A stretch of DNA of 22,359 bases from a virus. The stretch is from positions 1 to 22,359 of the IMG/VR virus record IMGVR_UViG_3300005613_000440; one strand, written 5' to 3'. This document shows, piece after piece, positions 11,140-18,598 of this stretch (position 1 is the stretch's first letter; the number at the start of each line of letters is the position of its first letter). The notes below the pieces were generated by a model that did no database searches, was not told where the DNA came from, and saw only the letters and a program-made list of their open reading frames with translations. The position numbers and the translations under genes are program-made.

Positions 11140-12297
11140 ATGGCAAAGATACAAACTACTAAAGTATTTGAGGAGATTGAAAACAACATAGATAACTACA
11201 GAATGATTAGTTGTCGCGGGGGAAGTAGGTCTGGTAAGACATATAACATTTGTATATGGATTGTAGTGTATTGTTTAAGGAATACGGGGAAAACAATAAC
11301 CATAGTAAGGAAGAACTACCCATCATTAAAAGGCTCCGTTATGAGGGACTTTATTGAGGTATTAGATAAGTTCGGGAAGTATAATCCAAATGACTTACAT
11401 AAACAGGAAATGTATTATGAACTAAACGGAAATACAATAGAGTTTCTTAACGCAGATGACGAACAAAAATTACGAGGCAGACGGAGAAATCTACTATGGA
11501 TAAACGAGAGTAATGAACTACATAGAGATGAATACACCCAACTAGCAATAAGAACCACAGACAAGATTATATTGGATTATAACCCAAGTGATATAGATAG
11601 TTGGATATATGAAGAAGAGGAGAAGGATACTTGTTATTGGTTCAAAACGACATTTTTAGATAATCCATTTTTATCACAAGAAATCATAGATGAAATTAAA
11701 GGATTGAAAGATAAAGATGAGAACTTATACAGAGTATTCACATTAGGGGAAAGGGGAATAGCAAGGAGTTTAGTATTCAACAAATATACAGAAGAAACTG
11801 AAATACCACCACAAGCAAAGTTATTGGGATATGGTATGGACTTCGGTTTTGTTGATAGTTCAGTATTGGTTCAGGTTTATAAAATGGGGGAACACCTATA
11901 CTTCAAAGAACTAATCTATGAGAGTAATTTAACCATACCTGATTTGATATATCGTATGGAGCAATTAAGTATGGATAGAACAGATACAATATGGGCTGAT
12001 AGTTCCCAACCAGCAGCGATAGAACAAATTAGAAGGGCGGGGTTTAATATCAAACCAGTTAAGAAGACCACAATACAATATGGTTTAGACCTCCTTAAAA
12101 GACACTATATACATATTGTATCTTCCCCAAATATAGTAAAAGAGTTCAACTCTTACAAATATAAAACAGATAAAGATGGGAAGATATTGGGTGTCCCTGA
12201 AGATAAACACAACCATAGTATAGATAGTATCCGGTATTGTGTGGAGATGGAGTTAGACCCAAAGAAAATAAACAGAGGAAAATATGCTATAATATGA
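11140..12297 (+). CDS. terL: Terminase large subunit
   Basis: A 385-aa packaging ATPase/nuclease of the PBSX-like Terminase_3 type. The Walker A motif GGSRSGKT is at residues 27-34. The Walker B-like strand NLLWINE is at 117-123, with Glu123 as catalytic carboxylate and Asn replacing the usual Asp. The C-terminal RNase H-like nuclease shows the expected acidic triad: Asp234 (GYGMDFGF), Asp287 (TIWADSS) and Asp362 (HNHSIDSIRY). It moves DNA through the portal and cuts concatemers. The length is complete for this family, and no frameshift was seen. It is separated from the small subunit by the GIY-YIG cassette and overlaps the HNH nuclease start by 4 nt (ATGA). Confidence 0.93.
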   Translation: MAKIQTTKVFEEIENNIDNYRMISCRGGSRSGKTYNICIWIVVYCLRNTGKTITIVRKNYPSLKGSVMRDFIEVLDKFGKYNPNDLHKQEMYYELNGNTIEFLNADDEQKLRGRRRNLLWINESNELHRDEYTQLAIRTTDKIILDYNPSDIDSWIYEEEEKDTCYWFKTTFLDNPFLSQEIIDEIKGLKDKDENLYRVFTLGERGIARSLVFNKYTEETEIPPQAKLLGYGMDFGFVDSSVLVQVYKMGEHLYFKELIYESNLTIPDLIYRMEQLSMDRTDTIWADSSQPAAIEQIRRAGFNIKPVKKTTIQYGLDLLKRHYIHIVSSPNIVKEFNSYKYKTDKDGKILGVPEDKHNHSIDSIRYCVEMELDPKKINRGKYAII

Positions 12298-12713
12298 CTT
12301 ATTACGCAGATAAAGAAGGGAATGTATATAACGAGAACGGAAGACAAATGAAGTTCTGGATTAACCCATCGGGGTATTATTATTTCAAGATGTATTATGA
12401 TGGAGCAGCACACGCATCATCAGTCCATAGGTTCGTATATGAATACTTCAACGAACCCATACCAAAAGGATTAACGATAGACCATATCAACGAAGATAAA
12501 CTTGATAATAGATTGGAGAACCTACGACTAACGACCAATGCGTTTAATTGTAGAAGGAGGGAATACAACAAACTCAATATGGAATTAGCAGAAGAGATAA
12601 GAGACTTGTATTCAAAAAATATTTATAGTTATTCACAACTGGCAGCGATGTTTGATGTTGCAAAGACAACAATATCAAATTGTATAAAAGGAAAAACTTG
12701 GAGTAAGATATGA
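12294..12713 (+). CDS. HNH homing endonuclease
   Basis: A 139-aa nuclease of the HNH_3 type. The core is VHRFVYEYF (residues about 43-51), IPKGLTIDHINEDKLDNRLE (residues about 56-75), then NLRLTT. His in VHR, Asp-His in IDHIN and Asn in DNRLENL form the catalytic metal site. Residues about 98-139 are a helix-turn-helix module (YSQLAAMFDVAKTTISNCIK) ending TWSKI, like the end of the GIY-YIG protein. I start it at 12294 rather than the in-frame Met at 12237, because 12294 gives the 4-nt ATGA overlap with terL and the longer version would lie inside terL. Its stop overlaps the next start the same way. It was inserted without breaking the operon. Confidence 0.85.
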   Translation: MTYYADKEGNVYNENGRQMKFWINPSGYYYFKMYYDGAAHASSVHRFVYEYFNEPIPKGLTIDHINEDKLDNRLENLRLTTNAFNCRRREYNKLNMELAEEIRDLYSKNIYSYSQLAAMFDVAKTTISNCIKGKTWSKI

Positions 12714-13378
12714 GTGAAATTAAACTAACAATAGACGGACAGAAATATACCATAAATCCACGATTAACTCTTGGTGAGTATATGTCCCTACAAAAGATAG
12801 ATAAGGTTAATCTACAGACCCCCAAATTACTTGAGATGATTACCGGTATTCCTGAAAAGGAAATCAAAAAGATTGATAGTAATAGAACCCTTTATATCGT
12901 CAATAAGATTATGAAGGAAAAGATGGATAATAAAGACGAACCTATTAAAGCAACATTTGAGTTTAATGGAGTATTGTATGGTCTTGAAACAGATTTAACA
13001 AAACTTAACTTCGGGGGTTGGATAGATTTGGAAACCTTTATCAGTATGGGGTTCAAAGAAAACTTAAATAAGATTGTGGCTTTATATTACAGACCAATAA
13101 AAGCACAGATTGGTAAGACCTATGTATTAGAACCTTATGATACAGAAGAATGTTTAAAAAGAGCAGAAGAGTTTTTGGAACTCCCCTTTGATATTGTATC
13201 AGGTGCATCAGTTTTTTTTTTAACATTTACAAAGAAATATACAGAAAATACGCTACATATTTTGAAACGGAAGAACAAGAAAACGAGGAGGAGAATGAAG
13301 GCAGTAGAATATATGAAGAAGATACTACCGAAATGGTTGGTTGGGAAACTACCGCAAGATTTTACCAAAATCAGTTGA
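12710..13378 (+). CDS. Tail assembly chaperone-like protein (short, zero-frame form)
   Basis: A 222-aa protein (starts MSEIKLTIDGQKYTINPRLT). The body is helical/beta mixed, with no enzymatic motif. Zero-frame residues 172-222 form a very basic tail (KRKNKKTRRRMK). It lies upstream of tail terminator, tail and tape-measure genes and contains a T10 run with a canonical -1 heptamer (T TTT TTA at 13216-13222). From there the -1 frame stays open to 13530. That is the classic G/GT organisation of siphovirus tail chaperones, which wrap the tape-measure protein during tail assembly. The chaperone call rests on this frameshift layout and position, not on a recognised domain. A simple homopolymer sequencing error would instead make it a single 273-aa gene. 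Confidence 0.6.
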   Translation: MSEIKLTIDGQKYTINPRLTLGEYMSLQKIDKVNLQTPKLLEMITGIPEKEIKKIDSNRTLYIVNKIMKEKMDNKDEPIKATFEFNGVLYGLETDLTKLNFGGWIDLETFISMGFKENLNKIVALYYRPIKAQIGKTYVLEPYDTEECLKRAEEFLELPFDIVSGASVFFLTFTKKYTENTLHILKRKNKKTRRRMKAVEYMKKILPKWLVGKLPQDFTKIS

Positions 13379-13530
13379 TGATACTATCAAATGAAGACAT
13401 AACCAAGATAGATGAGATATTAAGTTATTCAACTTCTCGTTGTTTTAACTATTTATCGTGGTATAAGGACAAGCGAACAAGAGAGATGAACGCAATAAAG
13501 AAATCAAGACAAAAACAAATTAGAAGATGA
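13192..13530 (+). CDS. -1 frame extension of the chaperone (fusion via frameshift)
   Basis: In the -1 frame relative to 12710-13378, sequence is open from after a TGA at 13189-13191 to the stop at 13528-13530. Read from the slip point (13222) it adds 102 residues: an acidic stretch (TEEQENEEENEGSRIYEED), then MVGWETTARFY, LSNEDITKIDEILSYS and LNYLSW-like residues, and a basic end (KKSRQKQIRR). The fused product would be 273 aa. An ATG at 13333 could also start a free 65-aa protein. The overlap with the zero frame (13192-13378) exactly brackets the T10 run. The stop overlaps the next ATG region at 13527. The acidic extension versus the basic zero-frame tail would give two forms with opposite charge. 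Confidence 0.65.
   Translation, partial: YCIRCISFFFNIYKEIYRKYATYFETEEQENEEENEGSRIYEEDTTEMVGWETTARFYQNQLMILSNEDITKIDEILSYSTSRCFNYLSWYKDKRTREMNAIKKSRQKQIRR
13211..13222 (+). promoter_or_regulatory. T10 slippery site with T TTT TTA heptamer
   Basis: Ten consecutive T (13212-13221) followed by A. In zero-frame phase the codons are GTT TTT TTT TTA, so the canonical X XXY YYZ heptamer occupies 13216-13222. Runs this long also promote RNA polymerase slippage. No strong downstream hairpin was seen within about 40 nt. Confidence 0.6.
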
Positions 13531-14018
13531 GTATATACCCTGAAATGACTTTTAATCGTGTTATAGATGAACTATTTAAGTTTGCGAAATATCACAAACA
13601 GATTAACAACTATGGGTTTGGAAACCTTGTTGATTTTTCAAGAAGAAACGAAGAAAGTGATGATGTTAAATACCCCCTTATGTTTATAACCCCACAGAAT
13701 ATAACATATAACAAAACCATCACACAATATGAAATCAGTATTGTCTTTGGTGATATATTACAGGAGGATTATGATGATGGTAAGAATGTAATATCCAATA
13801 TGAGTATGATTGCCAAGGATTTAATCTCATACATTACCAACCCCCCTGCTAACCCCAATTCCGTTGATTTAACGGACTTGTTTGATATAACTTTACCTGT
13901 TAATGCCATACCCTTCCAAGAAAGATTTAATGACTATATCGGGGGTGTTTCATTAGACATAACCTTCAGTGTTAGAGATAGTATAAACACTTGTTCTGAT
14001 ATGGTAGTGATTGAGTAA
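13527..14018 (+). CDS. Putative tail terminator/completion protein
   Basis: A 163-aa protein. Features remembered from Bacteroidota phage tail-region proteins are the YPLMFITPQNITYNKTITQY segment (residues about 50-69), SIVFGDILQEDYDDG, the helix KNVISNMSMIAKDLISYI, and the late PFQERFNDYIGGVSLDITFS followed by a C-terminal Cys. The alpha/beta pattern and the place between the chaperone and an HK97 gp10-like gene fit a tail terminator, the ring that caps the tail tube and joins the head. It overlaps genes on both sides (ATGA at 13527, TAATG at 14016-14020). The call is positional plus pattern, with no diagnostic motif. Confidence 0.5.
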   Translation: MSIYPEMTFNRVIDELFKFAKYHKQINNYGFGNLVDFSRRNEESDDVKYPLMFITPQNITYNKTITQYEISIVFGDILQEDYDDGKNVISNMSMIAKDLISYITNPPANPNSVDLTDLFDITLPVNAIPFQERFNDYIGGVSLDITFSVRDSINTCSDMVVIE

Positions 14019-14557
14019 TGGAGGAGATGTTAGAAATACTCGTTAAACAACTCAAGGTTGAACTGGCAAAGAACTATCAACCAAGAGGATATAACATTCA
14101 AAGAAACAGACCTGGTGTTCCCAAGACGATAGGACAATATCCAAAGAACAACACAAAGAGATTGAGTGATAGTATTGGTTATGAGATAAGAGAGGTTGAT
14201 GGTGAAGAGATGGGACTTATTGTAATGGAAGATTATTATGAGTTTGTAGATAGAGGTAGAAAACCTGGTGGTAGTGGTTCAGGGACAACATTTAGAAGAG
14301 CCTTGGATACTTGGGTTAGACAGAAGATAGGAACATTCCCCGGTCTTTCATTTGAGACAACATCATTCCTCGTTAGAAGAAGTGTATGGATGAAAGGTAT
14401 AGGTGGAATAAACTTTATAAACAACGCAATAGATAATATAATAGATGAGATGGTAGATAAAGGTGAAGACGAATTTGCAGATAGATTTGAAGAGTTTGTA
14501 GATGAAAAACTATTGGTATTATCAAAAACATCAAATGATATAACATATAATACATAA
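14018..14557 (+). CDS. HK97 gp10-like head-tail/tail completion protein
   Basis: A 179-aa protein. The key feature is DYYEFVDRGRKPGGSGSG (residues about 69-86), which matches the DYaxYVxxGRkPG motif of HK97 gp10-like and virion-morphogenesis proteins. RALDTWVRQKIGT and the aromatic/basic SFLVRRSVWMKGIGGINFI follow, also in family order. An acidic helical C-terminus follows (DEMVDKGEDEFADRFEEFVD). These proteins complete the head-tail joint or tail top. It is coupled to both neighbours by TAATG overlaps. The role is firm at family level; its exact place in the virion is inferred. Confidence 0.7.
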   Translation: MEEMLEILVKQLKVELAKNYQPRGYNIQRNRPGVPKTIGQYPKNNTKRLSDSIGYEIREVDGEEMGLIVMEDYYEFVDRGRKPGGSGSGTTFRRALDTWVRQKIGTFPGLSFETTSFLVRRSVWMKGIGGINFINNAIDNIIDEMVDKGEDEFADRFEEFVDEKLLVLSKTSNDITYNT

Positions 14558-16287
14558 TGGGACAGATTAGTATAATAAAAGATATAGAAGGAACACAACC
14601 CACATTATCACCTGATAATTATTTCGTATTATCTGCGGATACAAACACAGAATTTAATTTTAGATATGTATATGATTTATATGTCTTTAACCAAAGGGTA
14701 TTCACAGGTAAATTAACCCCCAATCCTGAAGGGGTGGGTATAGTTCCAGTTGGAGAAATTATACACGATTTCGCAAAGAACGCACCTGTGGCATATATAG
14801 CAAATCTAACAGGTGGAACAAATAATTTTATACACCAAACAGAAAACTTTTCAACACCTCAACAAGATGAGGTTATCAACTGGTGGTGTAATTTTGGTGA
14901 AGAACATTCAACAACAATATCATCAACACCAACACCATATACTGGTCTTGGAACTCAAATAGGAAACCCCGCATATCCATCAGGACTACAAAGAAGTTTC
15001 TTGGGGACTATGGGTAGAAACATATTCTCAAACTTACAGAAATTAGATACAGACAAATTCTTTATGAATGGATATGATGGGTTATTCCCCTCAACAGATA
15101 ATCTGTTCTTAACGAACTCACCAAGAATAAGAGATATAGGTTCTGATGAGTATTTTACCTTATCTGCCTTAAACTATATCTTACCAAGTGAAGCAAACCC
15201 TAATGGGGACTATTCGTATGTCTATGACGCTGAATATAATTTCTACGATAACGATGGAACATTAATATCAGGTTATACCATAGCAAACACAAAAGAATAT
15301 GGTGGTGGTCCCAGAGAAGCGTGTAATGAGGATTATGAAAATTATGTATTACCGACAGGTGAGACACAAAGTTATTGGAATGTTATTCACATAGCAGCGG
15401 GAACAAAAAACATATATATACCTAACGGAACAAAGTATTATACATTACAATTAAGGGGCTTACCATCAACCCCTCCCCCGACGCCTACTCCCACTACCTT
15501 ACCACCTGGTTTTACATCGTGGAGATTAAGGAGTTGTTGCGAACCTGAAAACTTTATCATCGCTGGTATTGAAAGTGGTTATACAGGGTCTGTAAGAGTT
15601 TATAACAATAATTGTTATTATGCTGACGAACAAGTTGCGGGAGCATCATTTACAATATCAGGTGGTGCTACTCACGCTAATTGTAGTAGTTGTATTGATG
15701 AATACGCTTGTAGAAGTATTCCATCAAAAGGGGACAATACCCCCACTCCTACGCCGACCTTTACACCCACATCACCTAATAGTGGTGGAGCAAGAATTAT
15801 TTGTCCTGAATGGAACTACTCAAGTGAGATATTCCAATTTAATATTATAGATGATTGTGATAACCCTTATGATACAAACCAGTTCTTGTTTAAAAACAGA
15901 TATGGAACTTGGGACTACTTCACATTCCGTAAAAAGAAGATAGAACAGATTGATATACAAAGAGAAAGGTATAATCAATTTGATATTACCTATGGGTCAG
16001 CAAATCCTGTTAAAGAACCATTTAATCGTGGTCTAACAGATTATTCAACACAGATAAGAGAGGTTCATACATACAATACAGGATTTATCAACGAACCTGA
16101 TATGTATTATCTTGAGGAGTTATTCACATCAAATGATGTGTATATGATATTAGATAACGGAGTTCCATTTCCGATAAACATATTATCTAACTCATTTGAG
16201 AAGAAGACGAAGGGTAGAGGAAAAGAAATAACAAACATAACGATTGAATTTGAGTTTGCTAATAACATTAAACTATTGGATAAGTAA
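14557..16287 (+). CDS. Tail protein with Pro/Thr-flanked Cys-rich insertion
   Basis: A 576-aa tail-region protein. N-terminal residues 1-300 and C-terminal residues about 412-576 look like one beta-rich structural protein. The C-terminal part has FLFKNRYGTWDYFTFRKKK, of a type seen in Bacteroidota phage tail proteins. Between them, residues about 304-319 (STPPPTPTPTTLPPG) and 393-410 (NTPTPTPTFTPTS) are Pro/Thr linkers. They frame a domain of about 75 residues with eight or more cysteines or paired cysteines (RSCCEPE, NNNCYY, NCSSC, YACRS). That domain resembles in style the C-terminal module of the 1188-2114 protein. It looks like a loop-displayed domain inserted into a tube or baseplate protein. 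Starts on the upstream stop. Confidence 0.6.
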   Translation: MGQISIIKDIEGTQPTLSPDNYFVLSADTNTEFNFRYVYDLYVFNQRVFTGKLTPNPEGVGIVPVGEIIHDFAKNAPVAYIANLTGGTNNFIHQTENFSTPQQDEVINWWCNFGEEHSTTISSTPTPYTGLGTQIGNPAYPSGLQRSFLGTMGRNIFSNLQKLDTDKFFMNGYDGLFPSTDNLFLTNSPRIRDIGSDEYFTLSALNYILPSEANPNGDYSYVYDAEYNFYDNDGTLISGYTIANTKEYGGGPREACNEDYENYVLPTGETQSYWNVIHIAAGTKNIYIPNGTKYYTLQLRGLPSTPPPTPTPTTLPPGFTSWRLRSCCEPENFIIAGIESGYTGSVRVYNNNCYYADEQVAGASFTISGGATHANCSSCIDEYACRSIPSKGDNTPTPTPTFTPTSPNSGGARIICPEWNYSSEIFQFNIIDDCDNPYDTNQFLFKNRYGTWDYFTFRKKKIEQIDIQRERYNQFDITYGSANPVKEPFNRGLTDYSTQIREVHTYNTGFINEPDMYYLEELFTSNDVYMILDNGVPFPINILSNSFEKKTKGRGKEITNITIEFEFANNIKLLDK

Positions 16288-18587
16288 TGGATACATTATT
16301 ATTAGTTAAAACACAAGGAGGAAGTAGGGACAACTTTATGACCCCTATAGATTTGTATGATAATGTATCAATACAATTAGATATACAAGACGGGGACTTA
16401 TCAGGGTTTGAAAGAAGGAGTAATTACTCCAAGACATTTAGAGTTCCTGCGACTGATAATAATAGTGATATATTCAAGTATTTCTATGAGGTTAATGGAA
16501 CGGACTACAACCCCTATTCTGCTTTACCCTGTGTGGTTCAAATCAACGGAAACGATGTATTCCAAGGCACATTAAGATTGAATGCTGTATATAGAAATAA
16601 TCTATATGATGAATATGAAGTTTATATCTTACAGGAGTTGGTTGATTTTAACTTATCGTTGGGTGATAAATTATTGAGTGATTTTAATTGGACTGAATAT
16701 AACCACGAAGTGAATTATGATAATATCACAGCATCGTGGTCTGCCACAACAGGTAATACAGCAGGATTATTCGGTGGTGATATAATATACCCTATGATTA
16801 ATTGGGGTCTTGAATACAATAGTTCAGGTGTTCCATTATATGATTATTGTTTTGGTTCTGCCCCTTGTTTCAACAATACAACGGGGGCATTAAGTTCATT
16901 TAACTTCAAACCTGCCATCAGGATAAAAGCCATTATGGATAAAATCTTTGAGGAGACAGGTTATTCATATAATAGTGAATTTTTTGAAAGTCCATATTTT
17001 AAATTATTGTATATGGATATGGGATACGATAATACAGGACAAATCAGTAGTCCTGGTGATGGAGACAACTTAAACTTCTTCAAGGTATTCACCAATACAG
17101 ACCAATCCTTGTATTCACATACAACATTATCAAACCCCACAAATGTGGGGTTCAGAAGTTTAGAACCAAATGGATATGATTACTTGGGTAATTTCTATTT
17201 GGGTGGTAATAGTTATTTTACTTGTCCTAAAGACGGGTCTTATGGTTTTTCATTTAGATTTAGTTATACAAAGGTTGGAACATTCAACGAGGACTTTAGG
17301 TTTAAGGTTATGGTGAAGAAATCATCAACATTAGAAGATTTACCAAATGGAACTATAATAAGTGAAATAACAAGGGACGCTGACGACAGCGACCAACAAG
17401 AGTTATTTTTGTTTAGTGATACACTATCAGCAGGTGAATATGTAGGTATATTCCTTGAGAAGGTTAATGTATTTTCTGCGGGGTTCAACAACTTCCAAAC
17501 CCTTATATTAAAACCTTATGACAGCACATATCCAAAACCACAATGGCAGTTATATAGTTCCCCCACAATTGATGTAAATGATTTTGAGGGGAATAAAAAC
17601 TTACCAAATACAAAGGCAATTGATTTCGTTAGAAGTATCGTTCAGATGTTTAATTTGGTATTCATAGTTAATGATACAAAGACGATAACCATAGAACCAT
17701 TTAACTACTATTTCAGGGATGAAAATAGAACGACGAAGGATTGGACTGATAAGTTGGATACATCGTCTTCATACACCATTAAACCCTTTAGTTTTGACCT
17801 ATCCAAAGAACAGAGATATACCTACTTATCGTCAGGTGATGAAAACCCCGGTAAGTATTATGAGTATCAGTTCAACAGGATATATGGTGAGAAGACACTT
17901 ATAAAAGATAGTAATATCTTAAAGGGTGAAGATGTATTGGAAGTTCCATTTAGACCATTACCAACAGATAATGTTGAAGGTAGTGATTATGTGATTATAC
18001 CAAACTTATTTGAGAAGAATAGTGAAGGACAGAAAGTTCCAACGAATACACAACCCCATATATTCTTTTGGTTAGGTAATAGATACACATATACCGCATA
18101 TCCATCAACAAGTAGTGTATGGAAGTTCAATTCAGGTGGTGGAGGTATTATTGACTGGTCTACATACCCCGCAGTATCACATCTATCTAATATAGAATGG
18201 AATACTGATGACGCTGACTTTAGTGATTTATCATTCCAACCAGCATTTGATTTCTTTGGAACTGATGTGCCAGATGTTAATCAATTTACTGGTAATAATT
18301 TATTTGAGGTATTCCATAGACAGACATACGAAGAAAAGTATAATGATGAAGCCAGAAAGTTTATTGGTAAGTTCTTATTGACCCCACAAGATGTGGGACA
18401 ACTTAAAATCAACGATAGAATATATATCAAGGATAGTATGTATAGAGTTGAAAAGATAATAGGTGCTTCTTTAACTGAAACGAAATTAACAGAAGTATCT
18501 TTAATAAAACAATTAGGGGGAGGGTTCTACTGGTTAAATCCACCAGTAGATAATCCAACTATACCCCCTAACGACCCAATCCCATAA
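16287..18587 (+). CDS. Large tail/baseplate protein (distal tail-like)
   Basis: A 766-aa protein. The N-terminal signature is LDIQDGDLSGFERRSNYSKT, then FRVPATDNNSDIFKYFYEVN (residues about 32-71), followed by VFQGTLRLNAVYRNNLYDEYEV and LSLGDKLLSDFNWTEYNH. This is a pattern I associate with large distal-tail or baseplate proteins of Bacteroidota phages (syTK-F-lP-at-xN-iF). The middle contains Gly/Tyr-rich beta segments, possibly carbohydrate-binding. The C-terminus ends in a proline-rich tail (VDNPTIPPNDPIP). No hydrolase motif recognised. It is coupled to the upstream tail gene and lies directly before the tape-measure gene, so a tail-tip function fits. Confidence 0.6.
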   Translation: MDTLLLVKTQGGSRDNFMTPIDLYDNVSIQLDIQDGDLSGFERRSNYSKTFRVPATDNNSDIFKYFYEVNGTDYNPYSALPCVVQINGNDVFQGTLRLNAVYRNNLYDEYEVYILQELVDFNLSLGDKLLSDFNWTEYNHEVNYDNITASWSATTGNTAGLFGGDIIYPMINWGLEYNSSGVPLYDYCFGSAPCFNNTTGALSSFNFKPAIRIKAIMDKIFEETGYSYNSEFFESPYFKLLYMDMGYDNTGQISSPGDGDNLNFFKVFTNTDQSLYSHTTLSNPTNVGFRSLEPNGYDYLGNFYLGGNSYFTCPKDGSYGFSFRFSYTKVGTFNEDFRFKVMVKKSSTLEDLPNGTIISEITRDADDSDQQELFLFSDTLSAGEYVGIFLEKVNVFSAGFNNFQTLILKPYDSTYPKPQWQLYSSPTIDVNDFEGNKNLPNTKAIDFVRSIVQMFNLVFIVNDTKTITIEPFNYYFRDENRTTKDWTDKLDTSSSYTIKPFSFDLSKEQRYTYLSSGDENPGKYYEYQFNRIYGEKTLIKDSNILKGEDVLEVPFRPLPTDNVEGSDYVIIPNLFEKNSEGQKVPTNTQPHIFFWLGNRYTYTAYPSTSSVWKFNSGGGGIIDWSTYPAVSHLSNIEWNTDDADFSDLSFQPAFDFFGTDVPDVNQFTGNNLFEVFHRQTYEEKYNDEARKFIGKFLLTPQDVGQLKINDRIYIKDSMYRVEKIIGASLTETKLTEVSLIKQLGGGFYWLNPPVDNPTIPPNDPIP

Positions 18588-18594
18588 TATTTAT
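18586..18594 (+). promoter_or_regulatory. ATATTTAT boundary element before the tape-measure gene
   Basis: AATATTTAT overlaps the TAA stop of the upstream gene and ends 4 nt before the ATG at 18599. No TTG -33 box in the 40 nt upstream. Confidence 0.5.
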
Positions 18595-18598
18595 TAGT

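Noticed and set aside
12618-12628. AATATTTATAG inside the HNH gene
   Set aside because: Exact copy of the boundary element but within a coding frame and not before a start codon; taken as chance in AT-rich DNA, and noted as a caution for the motif claim.
12237-12713. 158-aa version of the HNH nuclease
   Set aside because: The extra 19 residues lie wholly within terL; the ATG at 12294 gives the usual 4-nt stop/start overlap.
15620-15850. 76-aa plus-strand frame inside the 576-aa tail protein gene
   Set aside because: His/Pro/Val-rich product of the repeat-like linker in another frame; no start signal and fully contained in a better gene.
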